Both the position numbers and the translations under genes were made by a program. This document shows positions 24,279-33,422 of a stretch of 51,293 nt of DNA, piece after piece. A model generated the notes under the pieces. The model worked only from the letters and a program-made list of their open reading frames with translations. It was not told the DNA's origin and did no database searches. Every line of letters starts with the position of its first letter. Within the stretch, counting starts at the first letter, position 1. Origin of the DNA: an uncultured Clostridium sp. GTDB taxonomy: Bacteria > Bacillota > Clostridia > Lachnospirales > Lachnospiraceae. The stretch spans positions 1 to 51,293 of the forward strand of contig CAKSBP010000026.1 in assembly GCA_934438135.1 (NCBI GenBank). Direction: 5' to 3'.

Positions 24279-26078
24279 ATGAATTTAATGACAATAGAAA
24301 AACTAACGAAAATCTACGGAGAGAAAACTTTATTTAATCAGGTATCCTTTGGATTAAATGAAGGTGATAAAGTAGGCGTGATTGGCATAAATGGAACAGG
24401 GAAGTCTACTTTCCTGAAAATACTGGTAGGACTGGAAGAACCAGACGAAGGAAAGGTAACAAAAGGAAATGCAGTTAAGGCAGCTTATCTGCCACAGATA
24501 CCTGAATTTGATGAAAAGGATACAATTATAAATAATGTAATCCGCAATATTACCAGCGATAATGAAAATTGGAATATAGAAGGACAGGCAAAAGGAATGC
24601 TTGCCAAACTGGGAATTTATGAGCCAGATGCTATAACAGGCACATTATCCGGTGGCCAGAAAAAAAGGGCAGCACTGGTTCGTACCTTATTAAACCCGTC
24701 AGATATTCTTGTGCTGGATGAGCCGACCAACCATTTGGATAATGAAATGACAGAATGGCTGGAAGATTATCTGAATAAGTACAAAGGTTCTTTGATTATG
24801 GTAACACATGACCGTTATTTCTTAGATAAAGTAACCAATAAGATTTTGGAGATTGATAAACAGAAGCTGTTTACGTATGAAGGAAATTATAGTACATTTC
24901 TGACTTTGAAAGCCGAGAGAGAAGAAATGGAACTGGCGACGGAACGTAAGAAAGCGAGCATTTACCGTCAGGACTTGGAATGGATGATGCGTGGTGCAAG
25001 AGCACGTTCTACAAAACAGAAGGCGCATATTCAGAGATTTGAAGAATTAAGAGACCGAGAAAAAATTGTAGAGGAGAAAAATGTAGAGATTACTAACGCA
25101 TCCAGTCGTCTTGGAAAGAAGACGATTGTGCTCAATAAAATCTGCAAAGCATTTGAAGAAAAGGTTCTGATTCAAGATTTTAGTTATACAATGGTTAAAG
25201 GGGAACGCCTTGGCATTGTAGGACATAATGGGTGTGGAAAGAGTACTCTTCTGAAAATGATTGTTGGCATCCAGAAGCCGGACAGTGGGGAGATTGAAGT
25301 GGGACAGACTGTAAAAATCGGTTATTTCTCACAGGAAAACGAATTTATGGATACCTCTCTTCGAGTGATTGATTATATCAGAGGCATTGCTGAATACATT
25401 GATACAGGGAATGGAAGAATTACCGCATCGCAGATGCTTGAAAAATTTTTGTTTACACCAAATATGCAGTATTCTATTATTGGAAAATTGTCTGGTGGAG
25501 AAAAACGAAGACTGTATCTTTTGAAGGTACTAATGGAAGCACCAAATGTACTGATTCTAGATGAGCCTACAAATGATTTGGATATCCAGACACTTACAAT
25601 ACTGGAACATTATCTGGATGGTTTTGATGGAATTGTAATTACCGTTTCCCATGACCGTTATTTTCTGGATCGGGTAGTAAACCGTATTCTGGCATTTGAA
25701 GGTCAAGGAACGATTACGCAGTATGAAGGTGGTTTTACAGATTACAAAGAGAAATGCAAGGTAACGATTTCAACCATAAATAATGAACCAGCAAAACAGA
25801 AAAATACAGTAGATACCAGACGAAGAGTACAGAAACTGAAATTCAGCTATAATGAACAGAAGGAATTTGCAGAAATTGATGGTATAATTGAAAAGCTGGA
25901 AGGAAAAATCAGCCAGTTGGAAAAACAGGTTGAAGAAAATGCCAATAATTATACAAAGCTTCAGGAAATTATGAAGCAGAAAGAAGAAACAGAGCATTTA
26001 CTAGAAGAGAAAATGGACAGATGGGTATACTTAAATGATTTAAATGAGCAGATAGAGGCGGAGAAATCGAACCGTTAA
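24279..26078 (+). CDS. ABC-F family ATPase (Uup/YdiF-like)
   Basis: A 599-residue ABC-F protein with two complete ABC modules: Walker A motifs GINGTGKST and GHNGCGKST, signatures LSGGQKKR and LSGGEKRR, and DEPTNHLD/DEPTNDLD Walker B boxes. The inter-domain linker (about 230-290) is highly charged and helical, and a C-terminal coiled coil (about 525-595) resembles Uup-type proteins. Both ATP sites look intact, unlike the divergent neighbour. ATG 24279 has AGAGGAG eight bases upstream. The GH13-like gene starts 18 bp after its stop. Confidence 0.92.
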   Translation: MNLMTIEKLTKIYGEKTLFNQVSFGLNEGDKVGVIGINGTGKSTFLKILVGLEEPDEGKVTKGNAVKAAYLPQIPEFDEKDTIINNVIRNITSDNENWNIEGQAKGMLAKLGIYEPDAITGTLSGGQKKRAALVRTLLNPSDILVLDEPTNHLDNEMTEWLEDYLNKYKGSLIMVTHDRYFLDKVTNKILEIDKQKLFTYEGNYSTFLTLKAEREEMELATERKKASIYRQDLEWMMRGARARSTKQKAHIQRFEELRDREKIVEEKNVEITNASSRLGKKTIVLNKICKAFEEKVLIQDFSYTMVKGERLGIVGHNGCGKSTLLKMIVGIQKPDSGEIEVGQTVKIGYFSQENEFMDTSLRVIDYIRGIAEYIDTGNGRITASQMLEKFLFTPNMQYSIIGKLSGGEKRRLYLLKVLMEAPNVLILDEPTNDLDIQTLTILEHYLDGFDGIVITVSHDRYFLDRVVNRILAFEGQGTITQYEGGFTDYKEKCKVTISTINNEPAKQKNTVDTRRRVQKLKFSYNEQKEFAEIDGIIEKLEGKISQLEKQVEENANNYTKLQEIMKQKEETEHLLEEKMDRWVYLNDLNEQIEAEKSNR

Positions 26079-26096
26079 AAAGGATGGAGGCTTATT

Positions 26097-28052
26097 GTGA
26101 CAAAGGGAAACTATAGTAAACAGAAAACAGAAAAGGGTGTAGGAATGCCTTTAGGTGCTTATATTCTGGATAAAAAAAGAATACAATTTTCAATATCTGT
26201 TCAGAATGTAAAGAGTCTGAACCTTCATTTGTTTCCTGGTAACGATGATAATGCTGAAATTATTGTGAATGTAGATCAGAGGTACCGGATCGGAAGTATT
26301 TTTTCTATTATCGTAACTGTGCCAGACAGCAGCCAGTGCGGTTATATATATGAAGTGAATGAGCTGTATTTTTGTGACCCGTATGCGAGACAGCTTACGG
26401 GACGTGAAAACTGGGGAGAATTCCACGATGATACAATGGCAGACAGCAAAGTGCGCTGCAAAGCAGTAAGTGTTATGGATATTCCGGTAGGGAGAAAATA
26501 TCCAAGAGAGATTTATAAACTGAGTGATTTATTTATTTACCGTCTGCACGTCAGAGGATTTACAAAGGATTCTTCATCAGGAGTAAAAGCTAAGGGAACG
26601 TTTCGTGGAATAGAGGAAAAAATTCCATATTTGAAGGATTTAGGTGTGAATGCAGTTGAACTGATGCCTTGCTATGAGTTTGATGAGATTTTGTTTGAAC
26701 AGGGAATAAATCCATATGGATTTTCTTCTTCGATTACTATGCCAGTGTATCATCCACTGGAGGAAGAAGGAAAGTGGAAGGTAAATTACTGGGGATATAC
26801 AGAGAAAAGTAACTATTTTGCTCCGAAGACCTCGTATTGCCAGGATAAAGAAAATCCTTGTAGAGAAGTAAAAGAAATGATACAGAAGCTGCATGAAAGT
26901 GACATTGAAGTATACATGGAGTTCTATTTTGCTTACAATACTAATCAGAATTTAATTGTAGACTGTCTCAGGTTCTGGCATCAGGAATACGATGTGGATG
27001 GATTCAAATTAAATAAGGAATGGATACCAGAGAAGCTGCTTGCAACAGATCCGCTTCTTGGACAGGTAAAACTCTTTACATCAGACTGGTCACTTTCTTA
27101 TCTTTATCCAGATGAAAAGTATCCAGAAGATAAATTTCTTGCGGATGACAATGAAAGTTTTATGATATCTGCAAGACGCTATCTTAAAGGGGATGAAGAA
27201 CAGGTTCAGGGATTTGCAGAAAATCTTAAAGCCAATCCATGTCATAAAGGAAAAATTAATTATCTTGCTAATACCAATAGTATGACATTAATGGATATGG
27301 TTTCTTATGATGTGAAACATAATGAATTAAACGGAGAAAGCGGCAGAGATGGTACAGATTATAACTACAGCTGGAATTGTGGCTGGGAAGGAAAAACCAG
27401 ACGAAAAGCTGTTATGGATCTTAGAAAACGTCAGATAAAGAATGCTTTGATTATGTTGTTTTTCAGTCAGGGAACACCGCTTATGCTTGCAGGAGATGAA
27501 ATTGGGAACAGTCAGGATGGAAATAATAATCCGTATTGTGTGGATGGACCGATTTCCTGGGTAAACTGGAATCAGAAGAAAAAGAATGTGTGGCTGACTG
27601 ATTTTGTGAAAAAGCTTGCAGCATTTCGGAAGGAACATAAGATTCTTCATATGGATGAACAGCTGAAAACAATGGATTACATATCTTGTGGATGTCCGGA
27701 TTTATCTTTTCACGGTACGCAGGCATGGTATCCAGACTATTCGAATTACAGCCGTGAGTTAGGAGTGCTTTTGTGTGGAAAATATGCAAAAGTAGGAAGA
27801 GGGCAGTTTGACCGGGATATTTATATTGCATTTAATTTTCATTGGGAGCCACATGAATTCAGTCTTCCAAATACATTAAAGGGAAAACCGTGGCATGTGT
27901 TGATTGATACGTCCAGTGAAGAAGATACGGATTTTACCAACGAAGGAAAATTAGTAACGGAAAAAACGTATACGATAAAACCTAGAACGGTTGTTGTTTT
28001 CCTGGAAGCAGATACTCTGGAAAAGAATAAACCGAAGAAAGGCTATATGTAA
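26097..28052 (+). CDS. GH13 debranching-enzyme (GlgX/isoamylase-like) homologue, catalytic residues lost
   Basis: A 651-residue protein with an N-terminal CBM48-like region (about 15-130), a GH13 barrel and a C-terminal beta domain. The fold is clear (YRLHVRGFT, YGFSSSI, INYLANTN, GTPLMLAGDEIGNSQDGNNN), but the four catalytic motifs are eroded: DVVFNHT reads EFYFAYN (275-281), GFRFD reads GFKLN (302-306, so the nucleophile Asp is Asn306), the acid Glu region reads FTSDW (327-331), and the HD pair reads T393-N394. Hydrolysis is therefore unlikely. It may bind glycogen or regulate a partner. The GTG start at 26097 follows GGATGGAGG. Confidence 0.82.
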   Translation: MTKGNYSKQKTEKGVGMPLGAYILDKKRIQFSISVQNVKSLNLHLFPGNDDNAEIIVNVDQRYRIGSIFSIIVTVPDSSQCGYIYEVNELYFCDPYARQLTGRENWGEFHDDTMADSKVRCKAVSVMDIPVGRKYPREIYKLSDLFIYRLHVRGFTKDSSSGVKAKGTFRGIEEKIPYLKDLGVNAVELMPCYEFDEILFEQGINPYGFSSSITMPVYHPLEEEGKWKVNYWGYTEKSNYFAPKTSYCQDKENPCREVKEMIQKLHESDIEVYMEFYFAYNTNQNLIVDCLRFWHQEYDVDGFKLNKEWIPEKLLATDPLLGQVKLFTSDWSLSYLYPDEKYPEDKFLADDNESFMISARRYLKGDEEQVQGFAENLKANPCHKGKINYLANTNSMTLMDMVSYDVKHNELNGESGRDGTDYNYSWNCGWEGKTRRKAVMDLRKRQIKNALIMLFFSQGTPLMLAGDEIGNSQDGNNNPYCVDGPISWVNWNQKKKNVWLTDFVKKLAAFRKEHKILHMDEQLKTMDYISCGCPDLSFHGTQAWYPDYSNYSRELGVLLCGKYAKVGRGQFDRDIYIAFNFHWEPHEFSLPNTLKGKPWHVLIDTSSEEDTDFTNEGKLVTEKTYTIKPRTVVVFLEADTLEKNKPKKGYM

Positions 28053-28080
28053 CGGCAGAAGCTATTATATATAGCCTTTT
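28038..28080. terminator. Bidirectional terminator between convergent genes
   Basis: AAAGGCTATAT (28038-28048) pairs perfectly with ATATAGCCTTT (28069-28079). The left arm overlaps the last codons of the GH13-like gene. T residues flank both sides, so it can serve that gene and the minus-strand peptidase. Confidence 0.8.
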
Positions 28081-28084
28081 GGGT

Positions 28085-29374
28085 TTATGCAAGGAAGAAA
28101 GAAAGGATAGTCTGTTCCAGTGAAGACTGGTCTTTTGCGGCCATAAGTTCTCTTGCGGAGTGCATTGCCAGAAGTGGTACACCAATATCAATGGATTTCA
28201 TTGGAAGCCAGGAAGAAATAATGGAACCTAATGTACTTCCGCTTGGCATATCAGAGCGGTTAGCAAATTTCTGGTAAGCAATGTTGTTTGTCTCGCAGAT
28301 TTGCTGTAGAATCGAAATTGCTTCTGAATCAAAAGCGTATTTATGATTACTATCCAGCTTGAATACAACGCCTTTTCCGAGCTCGCATACAGTAACCGGA
28401 TCACTTTTTCCTGGAAAGTTCGGATGAAGTCCATGTGCTACATCTGCAGAAAGAATCATACTATCCGGAAGAGACTGAAATAAAGATTTTTTTGGAATCT
28501 GAAATGAATCTAAAATATTTTCTAATACAAGATTAGTAAGAATGGAGTCTGCACCCTGTTTGGTGCGGCTGCCAATTTCTTCATTATCGTAAAGTGCAAT
28601 CATATGAATATCTTTTTCATTCGCATCGTGTATCATTCCATTTAGACAGGCCACAACAGAAGTGAGATTATCTAAGCGTGGAGAAGAGAAAAAATCATTG
28701 TCCATGCCCAGAAGTACGGGTTCTTCACAGTTATAGACCATTAAATCACATGCCAGTATATTTTCAGGAGTGGTATTCAATTCTGAAGCAAGATAATTCA
28801 GGAAGAAATGTTCCTGGTTCAGTTTATTGTTTAACAGTCCAATAATCGGATTAATATCTGTCTGTTTGTTTAGTTCCACTCCTTTATTAATCTGACGGTT
28901 CATATGAATTGCAAGATTTGGGATGGTAACAAGAGGTTTCTTTGCATCAAAAAGAACCGTTTCCGGATGCATGACATCGCTGCTCTTTAAGCAGACTTTT
29001 CCGGCAATAGATAAAGGACGGTCAAGCCAGGTATTTAAAATTGGTCCGCCGTAAGTTTCTGTATTTAATTTCAAATAACTATGTTCTTTTAACTCACATA
29101 CCGGTTTCAAACGAAAACAAGGATGGTCGGTATGGGCAGTGGCGATACGGAATGCAGGAGTTTTTGAAAGAGTATTTCCTACGGTAAAAGCATAGAGCGT
29201 TGTGTCAAATGGAACAATAAAGTAGCGTCCACCTTGTTTTAAATTCCAGGATTGGGGTGGTGGAAGTTCAGTGAAGCCGTTTGCCAGTAGAATTTTTTTG
29301 CTTTCTTCTACTACATGGTATGGAGAAGTGGCTTTCTCGATAAATGTTTTTAAATTTGTTAATGATGAGTTCAT
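28085..29374 (-). CDS. M18 family aminopeptidase
   Basis: A 429-residue metallo-aminopeptidase of the M18 (aspartyl aminopeptidase) family, releasing N-terminal residues in the cytoplasm with two metal ions. Seen: the metal motif ATAHTDHPCFRLK (around H81), the ALYDNEEIGSRTKQGADS segment with the catalytic Glu-Glu pair, and the C-terminal SIDIGVPLLAMHSARE ligand region. The ATG at 29374 is preferred, with AGGAAAGGA upstream; a further in-frame ATG at 29407 would precede that site. Confidence 0.92.
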   Translation of the reverse strand: MNSSLTNLKTFIEKATSPYHVVEESKKILLANGFTELPPPQSWNLKQGGRYFIVPFDTTLYAFTVGNTLSKTPAFRIATAHTDHPCFRLKPVCELKEHSYLKLNTETYGGPILNTWLDRPLSIAGKVCLKSSDVMHPETVLFDAKKPLVTIPNLAIHMNRQINKGVELNKQTDINPIIGLLNNKLNQEHFFLNYLASELNTTPENILACDLMVYNCEEPVLLGMDNDFFSSPRLDNLTSVVACLNGMIHDANEKDIHMIALYDNEEIGSRTKQGADSILTNLVLENILDSFQIPKKSLFQSLPDSMILSADVAHGLHPNFPGKSDPVTVCELGKGVVFKLDSNHKYAFDSEAISILQQICETNNIAYQKFANRSDMPSGSTLGSIISSWLPMKSIDIGVPLLAMHSARELMAAKDQSSLEQTILSFFLA

Positions 29375-29493
29375 ACTTGAAATCAGTCCTTTCCTATTAT
29401 TATCCATGCTTTTCTATTTGCATTTTGCATGCTATAATTTTAGAAGAGTGACTGATATTTGTCAAATCGCTGAAAAAGAAAAGGGGGACTTAA

Positions 29494-29994
29494 GTGCTTC
29501 TATTAAAAATAACAGATGTAAAATCTTTTATGTCAAAGCTTCTTATAAAAAATGTGTTTGATAATTTTTTAATGTCCGAACTGGAAATCCGTACATTTAG
29601 CTTGTTTCAGATAGATGGAAAACTGAATCAGGAATGGTTTGATACGGATGAATTGGAAATACTTCAGGATAAAGACTATGTAAAATGGGAGAAGGTAAGA
29701 CCTCTTGTCTATCAGATGGTAAAAGGAAGTAAAGTTCCGGGAAGTATGAAAATTGTTCTTCTTTTATCCACAGAAAATAAATACCGGATTTTAAACAGAA
29801 TGCAGCAGAACCAAACGGTAGATGAGGTTTCACAGTTTTTTCTGAACATGAAATTCGAAAAGGGAGAAATGTTTTTGACAACAGGAGTTTCGTATAAAAT
29901 TTTTACTATGGACAAGACCATGCAGGAGCAGTGGGAACTGGATTTGAAGAAGTTTTTAAAATATTACGAAATCGAATTTGAAGAGATATCTTAA
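29494..29994 (+). CDS. DUF5721 family protein
   Basis: A 166-residue soluble protein matching the DUF5721 family, found mainly in Lachnospiraceae and relatives; its function is unknown. No cysteine-metal, P-loop or DNA-binding motif is visible, and the sequence alternates amphipathic helices and strands. GTG 29494 has AGGGGGA upstream. The CIRCE repeat immediately downstream, followed by T residues, may also act as its terminator. Confidence 0.75.
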   Translation: MLLLKITDVKSFMSKLLIKNVFDNFLMSELEIRTFSLFQIDGKLNQEWFDTDELEILQDKDYVKWEKVRPLVYQMVKGSKVPGSMKIVLLLSTENKYRILNRMQQNQTVDEVSQFFLNMKFEKGEMFLTTGVSYKIFTMDKTMQEQWELDLKKFLKYYEIEFEEIS

Positions 29995-30000
29995 AAGCTA

Positions 30001-30027
30001 TTAGCACTCAATTAAAATGAGTGCTAA
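30001..30027 (+). promoter_or_regulatory. CIRCE operator (HrcA binding site)
   Basis: TTAGCACTC, a 9-base spacer and GAGTGCTAA match the CIRCE consensus perfectly. It lies eight bases upstream of the htpG -35 box, so HrcA bound here should repress htpG until heat or folding stress. Confidence 0.95.
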
Positions 30028-30034
30028 TTTTTTC

Positions 30035-30063
30035 TTGACTTTTGGTCGATGGAGTATTAATAT
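30035..30063 (+). promoter_or_regulatory. htpG promoter
   Basis: TTGACT (30035-30040), a 17-bp spacer and TAATAT (30058-30063). The leader then contains a small hairpin, ACACGTA (30084-30090) with TACGTGT (30095-30101). Confidence 0.85.
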
Positions 30064-30131
30064 TTATACTACAAGAGAATATAACACGTACTGATACGTG
30101 TATTTATAAATTTTTTTGAGGAGTGATTGTA

Positions 30132-32198
30132 ATGATGAAAGAACAAGGAAGCTTGTCTATTAATTCAGAAAATATTTTCCCTATTATTAAGAAATGGTTA
30201 TATTCAGACCATGATATTTTTATACGTGAATTAGTATCCAACGGATGTGATGCGATTACGAAACTGAAGAAGCTGGAAATGATGGGTGAGGTTACTTTTC
30301 CAGAAGATTATAAAGAAAAAATTAAAGTTATTGCTAATGCAGAAGATAAAACATTAACATTTATCGATAATGGTATTGGTATGACTGCAGACGAGGTAAA
30401 AGAATATATTAACCAGATCGCATTTTCCGGTGCAACTGATTTCTTAGAGAAATATAAAGATAAAGCGAATGAAGACCAGATTATTGGACACTTTGGTTTG
30501 GGATTTTATTCTGCCTTCATGGTAGCAGACCGTGTTACAATTAACACATTATCTTATCGTGAAGGTGCAGAGGCTGTTTTCTGGGAATCTGAAGGCGGTA
30601 CAGAGTTCTCCATGAAAGAGGGAACGAAGGCAGAATGGGGTACAGAAATTACCTTATATTTAAATGAAGACAGTTATGAATTTTCTAATGATTATCGTGT
30701 GAAAGAAATTCTGGATAAATATTGTTCCTTTATGCCATATGAAATTTATTTTGAAAAGGCAAATGCAGAACAGGAATATGAAACAATTAATGAAGCTGAT
30801 GTTCGTGAAGATGATGTTGTAGTAGAGCACATCGTAGAAGAAGCGAAGACAGAAGAACGTGAGAATGAAAAAGGCGAGAAAGAAACAGTTGAAGTTTCTC
30901 CACGTCAGGAAAAAGTTAAGATTAATAAACGTCCAGTTGCATTAAACGATACAACTCCTCTTTGGACAAAACATCCGAATGAATGCAGCGACGAAGACTA
31001 TAAAGAATTTTACAGAAAAGTATTCCATGACTGGAAAGAACCTTTATTCTGGATTCATTTAAATATGGACTATCCATTTAACTTAAAAGGTATTTTATAT
31101 TTCCCTAAAGTAAATACAGAATACGATAATTTAGAGGGTGTTATTAAACTGTATAACAACCAGGTATTTATTGCAGATAATATCAAAGAAGTTATTCCAG
31201 AATTCCTGATGCTGTTAAAGGGTGTTATTGACTGCCCAGACCTTCCATTAAACGTATCCCGTAGTGCACTTCAAAACGATGGATTTGTTAAGAAAATTTC
31301 CGAATATATTACAAAGAAGGTTGCAGATAAGTTATCTGGAATGTACAAGGTTGATCGTGAAAACTATGAAAAATATTGGGAAGATATTAACCCATTCATT
31401 AAATATGGCTGCCTGAAAGATGACAAGTTCAGAGAAAAGATGAAAGATTTCATTATTTTCAAGAATTTAGAAGACAAATATATTACACTTCCTGAATATG
31501 TAGAAGCTGCAAAACCTAAGAAAGAGGAAGCAGAAGCTGTAGAAGATAATAAGGATGACGCAGCAAAGAAAGAAGACAACAAGGAAGAAGACAAAACTAC
31601 AGTATACTATGCAACAGACTTAAAGCAGCAGAGCCAGTATGTTAATATGTTTAAAGAAGCTGGAATGGATGCATTAGTTTTAACTCAAAATATTGACCAG
31701 CCATTTATCAGTCAGTTAGAAGCTGGTGATGACAAAGTAAAATTCCAGAGAATTGATGCTGATGTTACAAACAGCTTTAAAGATGAAAGCATTGATGAGG
31801 AAGAAATCAAGAAAGAAACAGAAACTTTATCAGAAATGTTTAAGAAAGCCTTAAATAATGATAAGTTAGAAGTAAAAGTTGAAAAATTGAAAAATGAATC
31901 CGTTTCTTCTATGATTACTCTTTCTGAGGAAAGCAGAAGAATGCAGGATATGATGAAGATGTATTCTATGGGCGGACAGATGGATTCTGGTATGTTCCAA
32001 AGTGGACAGACTTTAGTTTTGAACTCCAGCAATAAATTAGTTCAGTATCTGCTGGCAAATAAAGAATCTGAAAATACAGATATGATTTGTGAACAGCTGT
32101 ATGACTTAGCTATGTTAAGTCATAAGCCATTAGAAGCAGATGAATTAACGAAATTCATTGCAAGAAGCAATGAAATTATGTTAAAACTGGCAAAATAG
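30132..32198 (+). CDS. htpG: Hsp90-family chaperone HtpG
   Basis: A 688-residue ATP-dependent chaperone. The N-terminal GHKL ATPase motifs are clear (ELVSNGCDAITKL, FIDNGIGMT, GHFGLGFYSAFMVAD), followed by an acidic insert near 220-260, the middle domain (LPLNVSRSALQ) and a C-terminal dimerisation region. A second charged insert, rich in Glu, Asp and Lys, spans about 455-490. ATG 30132 is chosen with GAGGAG eight bases upstream. The CIRCE element shows heat-shock control by HrcA, which is notable because htpG lies outside the HrcA regulon in Bacillus subtilis. Confidence 0.95.
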   Translation: MMKEQGSLSINSENIFPIIKKWLYSDHDIFIRELVSNGCDAITKLKKLEMMGEVTFPEDYKEKIKVIANAEDKTLTFIDNGIGMTADEVKEYINQIAFSGATDFLEKYKDKANEDQIIGHFGLGFYSAFMVADRVTINTLSYREGAEAVFWESEGGTEFSMKEGTKAEWGTEITLYLNEDSYEFSNDYRVKEILDKYCSFMPYEIYFEKANAEQEYETINEADVREDDVVVEHIVEEAKTEERENEKGEKETVEVSPRQEKVKINKRPVALNDTTPLWTKHPNECSDEDYKEFYRKVFHDWKEPLFWIHLNMDYPFNLKGILYFPKVNTEYDNLEGVIKLYNNQVFIADNIKEVIPEFLMLLKGVIDCPDLPLNVSRSALQNDGFVKKISEYITKKVADKLSGMYKVDRENYEKYWEDINPFIKYGCLKDDKFREKMKDFIIFKNLEDKYITLPEYVEAAKPKKEEAEAVEDNKDDAAKKEDNKEEDKTTVYYATDLKQQSQYVNMFKEAGMDALVLTQNIDQPFISQLEAGDDKVKFQRIDADVTNSFKDESIDEEEIKKETETLSEMFKKALNNDKLEVKVEKLKNESVSSMITLSEESRRMQDMMKMYSMGGQMDSGMFQSGQTLVLNSSNKLVQYLLANKESENTDMICEQLYDLAMLSHKPLEADELTKFIARSNEIMLKLAK

Positions 32199-32221
32199 AT
32201 TTCACTTTATGAAACAGAGAG

Positions 32222-32262
32222 ATGCGCTGTATCGGTTTCTGAACCGATGCAGTGCATTTTTT
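32222..32262 (+). terminator. Terminator after htpG
   Basis: ATGCGCTGTATCGGTT (32222-32237) pairs with AACCGATGCAGTGCAT (32242-32257) with few mismatches, followed by six T residues. Confidence 0.85.
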
Positions 32263-32360
32263 GTGCTTGAATGGAGATAATATAGGAATCTGAAAAATAC
32301 ATAGAGGGATACCAAAATCAGGAAATCTTGAAAGAAATACCGAATGATCCTGTCAATCGG

Positions 32361-32389
32361 TTGACGTTATATTTCAAATGTGCTATATT
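32361..32389 (+). promoter_or_regulatory. Promoter of the DegV-family gene
   Basis: TTGACG (32361-32366), a 17-bp spacer and TATATT (32384-32389), about 100 bp upstream of the coding region. Confidence 0.75.
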
Positions 32390-32490
32390 ATCTAGTAATG
32401 AAAACTATATGTAATGACAAAACAGACTGTTATTACAGCTAATTCCTTTTGAAAGGAAGAAAGTGAATGAATACAATGGAGGATGCTGGA

Positions 32491-33327
32491 ATGAAATATA
32501 GATTAATTGGCGACAGCTGCACAGATGTTACAGAAAAAATGCGTGAAGAGAACAGAATTCATCTGGTTCCTTTAACGATAAATATAGATGGAGAAACTAT
32601 TGTTGATGATGAAACATTTGACCAGAAAGCATTTCTGGAGAAAATGAAGGCAAGTCCGGAATGTCCTTCTTCTGCGTGTCCTGCACCAGAAGCTTTTATG
32701 AAATTATATAGTGGTGAAGAGGATGTTTATGTAGTAACATTGTCTTCAAAATTAAGTGGAAGTTATAACAGTGCTATGGTAGCCCGTGATATGTATCTGG
32801 AAGAGAATGAAGCAAAAAATATCGCAGTTATTGATTCTTTAAGTGCTTCTATTGGTCAGACACTGATTCTTTTAAAAGTAGAAGAACTGGTAAAACAGGG
32901 CCTTTCTTTTGAAGAAGTCGTGAAACAGGCCAAAGAATATCGTGATCATATGGCGACAAAATTTGTGTTGGAGACTTTGGAAAGTTTAAGAAAGAACGGC
33001 CGTCTTTCTGGATTAAAAGCAATTATCTGTAATACACTGAATATTAAACCGATTATGGCGTCAGATGGACATGGAAGCATTATTAAGGCGAATCAGGCAA
33101 GAGGAATGAAACGTGCACTGGAAACTCTTGCAGAAGATGCTAGAAAAGAAGTTACAGATGTAAAAGGAAAAGTGCTTGGAATTGCACATTGCAATAATTA
33201 TGAACGTGCAGTTTTTGTAAGAGATGAGATTTTAAAACGAGTTCCATTTGAAGAAGTAGTGATTGCCAATACATCTGGAATCAGTTCTTTATATGCTAAT
33301 GATGGAGGAATTGTTGTCTGTTATTAG
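32491..33327 (+). CDS. DegV family fatty-acid-binding protein
   Basis: A DegV-fold protein; family members bind a fatty acid and, as FakB, present it to the kinase FakA for phospholipid synthesis. The ligand-binding features are visible: the N-terminal IGDSCTDVT strand-loop, SSACPAPEAF with the lipid-contacting serines, VTLSSKLSGSYNSA, and the C-terminal GIAHCNN segment. ATG 32491 (278 residues) has GGAGG eight bases upstream and begins at the fold. ATG 32467, also with a good binding site, would add eight residues. No FakA gene lies nearby. Confidence 0.88.
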   Translation: MKYRLIGDSCTDVTEKMREENRIHLVPLTINIDGETIVDDETFDQKAFLEKMKASPECPSSACPAPEAFMKLYSGEEDVYVVTLSSKLSGSYNSAMVARDMYLEENEAKNIAVIDSLSASIGQTLILLKVEELVKQGLSFEEVVKQAKEYRDHMATKFVLETLESLRKNGRLSGLKAIICNTLNIKPIMASDGHGSIIKANQARGMKRALETLAEDARKEVTDVKGKVLGIAHCNNYERAVFVRDEILKRVPFEEVVIANTSGISSLYANDGGIVVCY

Positions 33328-33422
33328 GAAATATCACGATTTTCGTTCACCCGCCGCAATTCCTGTCATATAATGAGGTATAGAACTATAAGGTTTACCT
33401 TATTAGGAGTGGAGGAAGTTAA

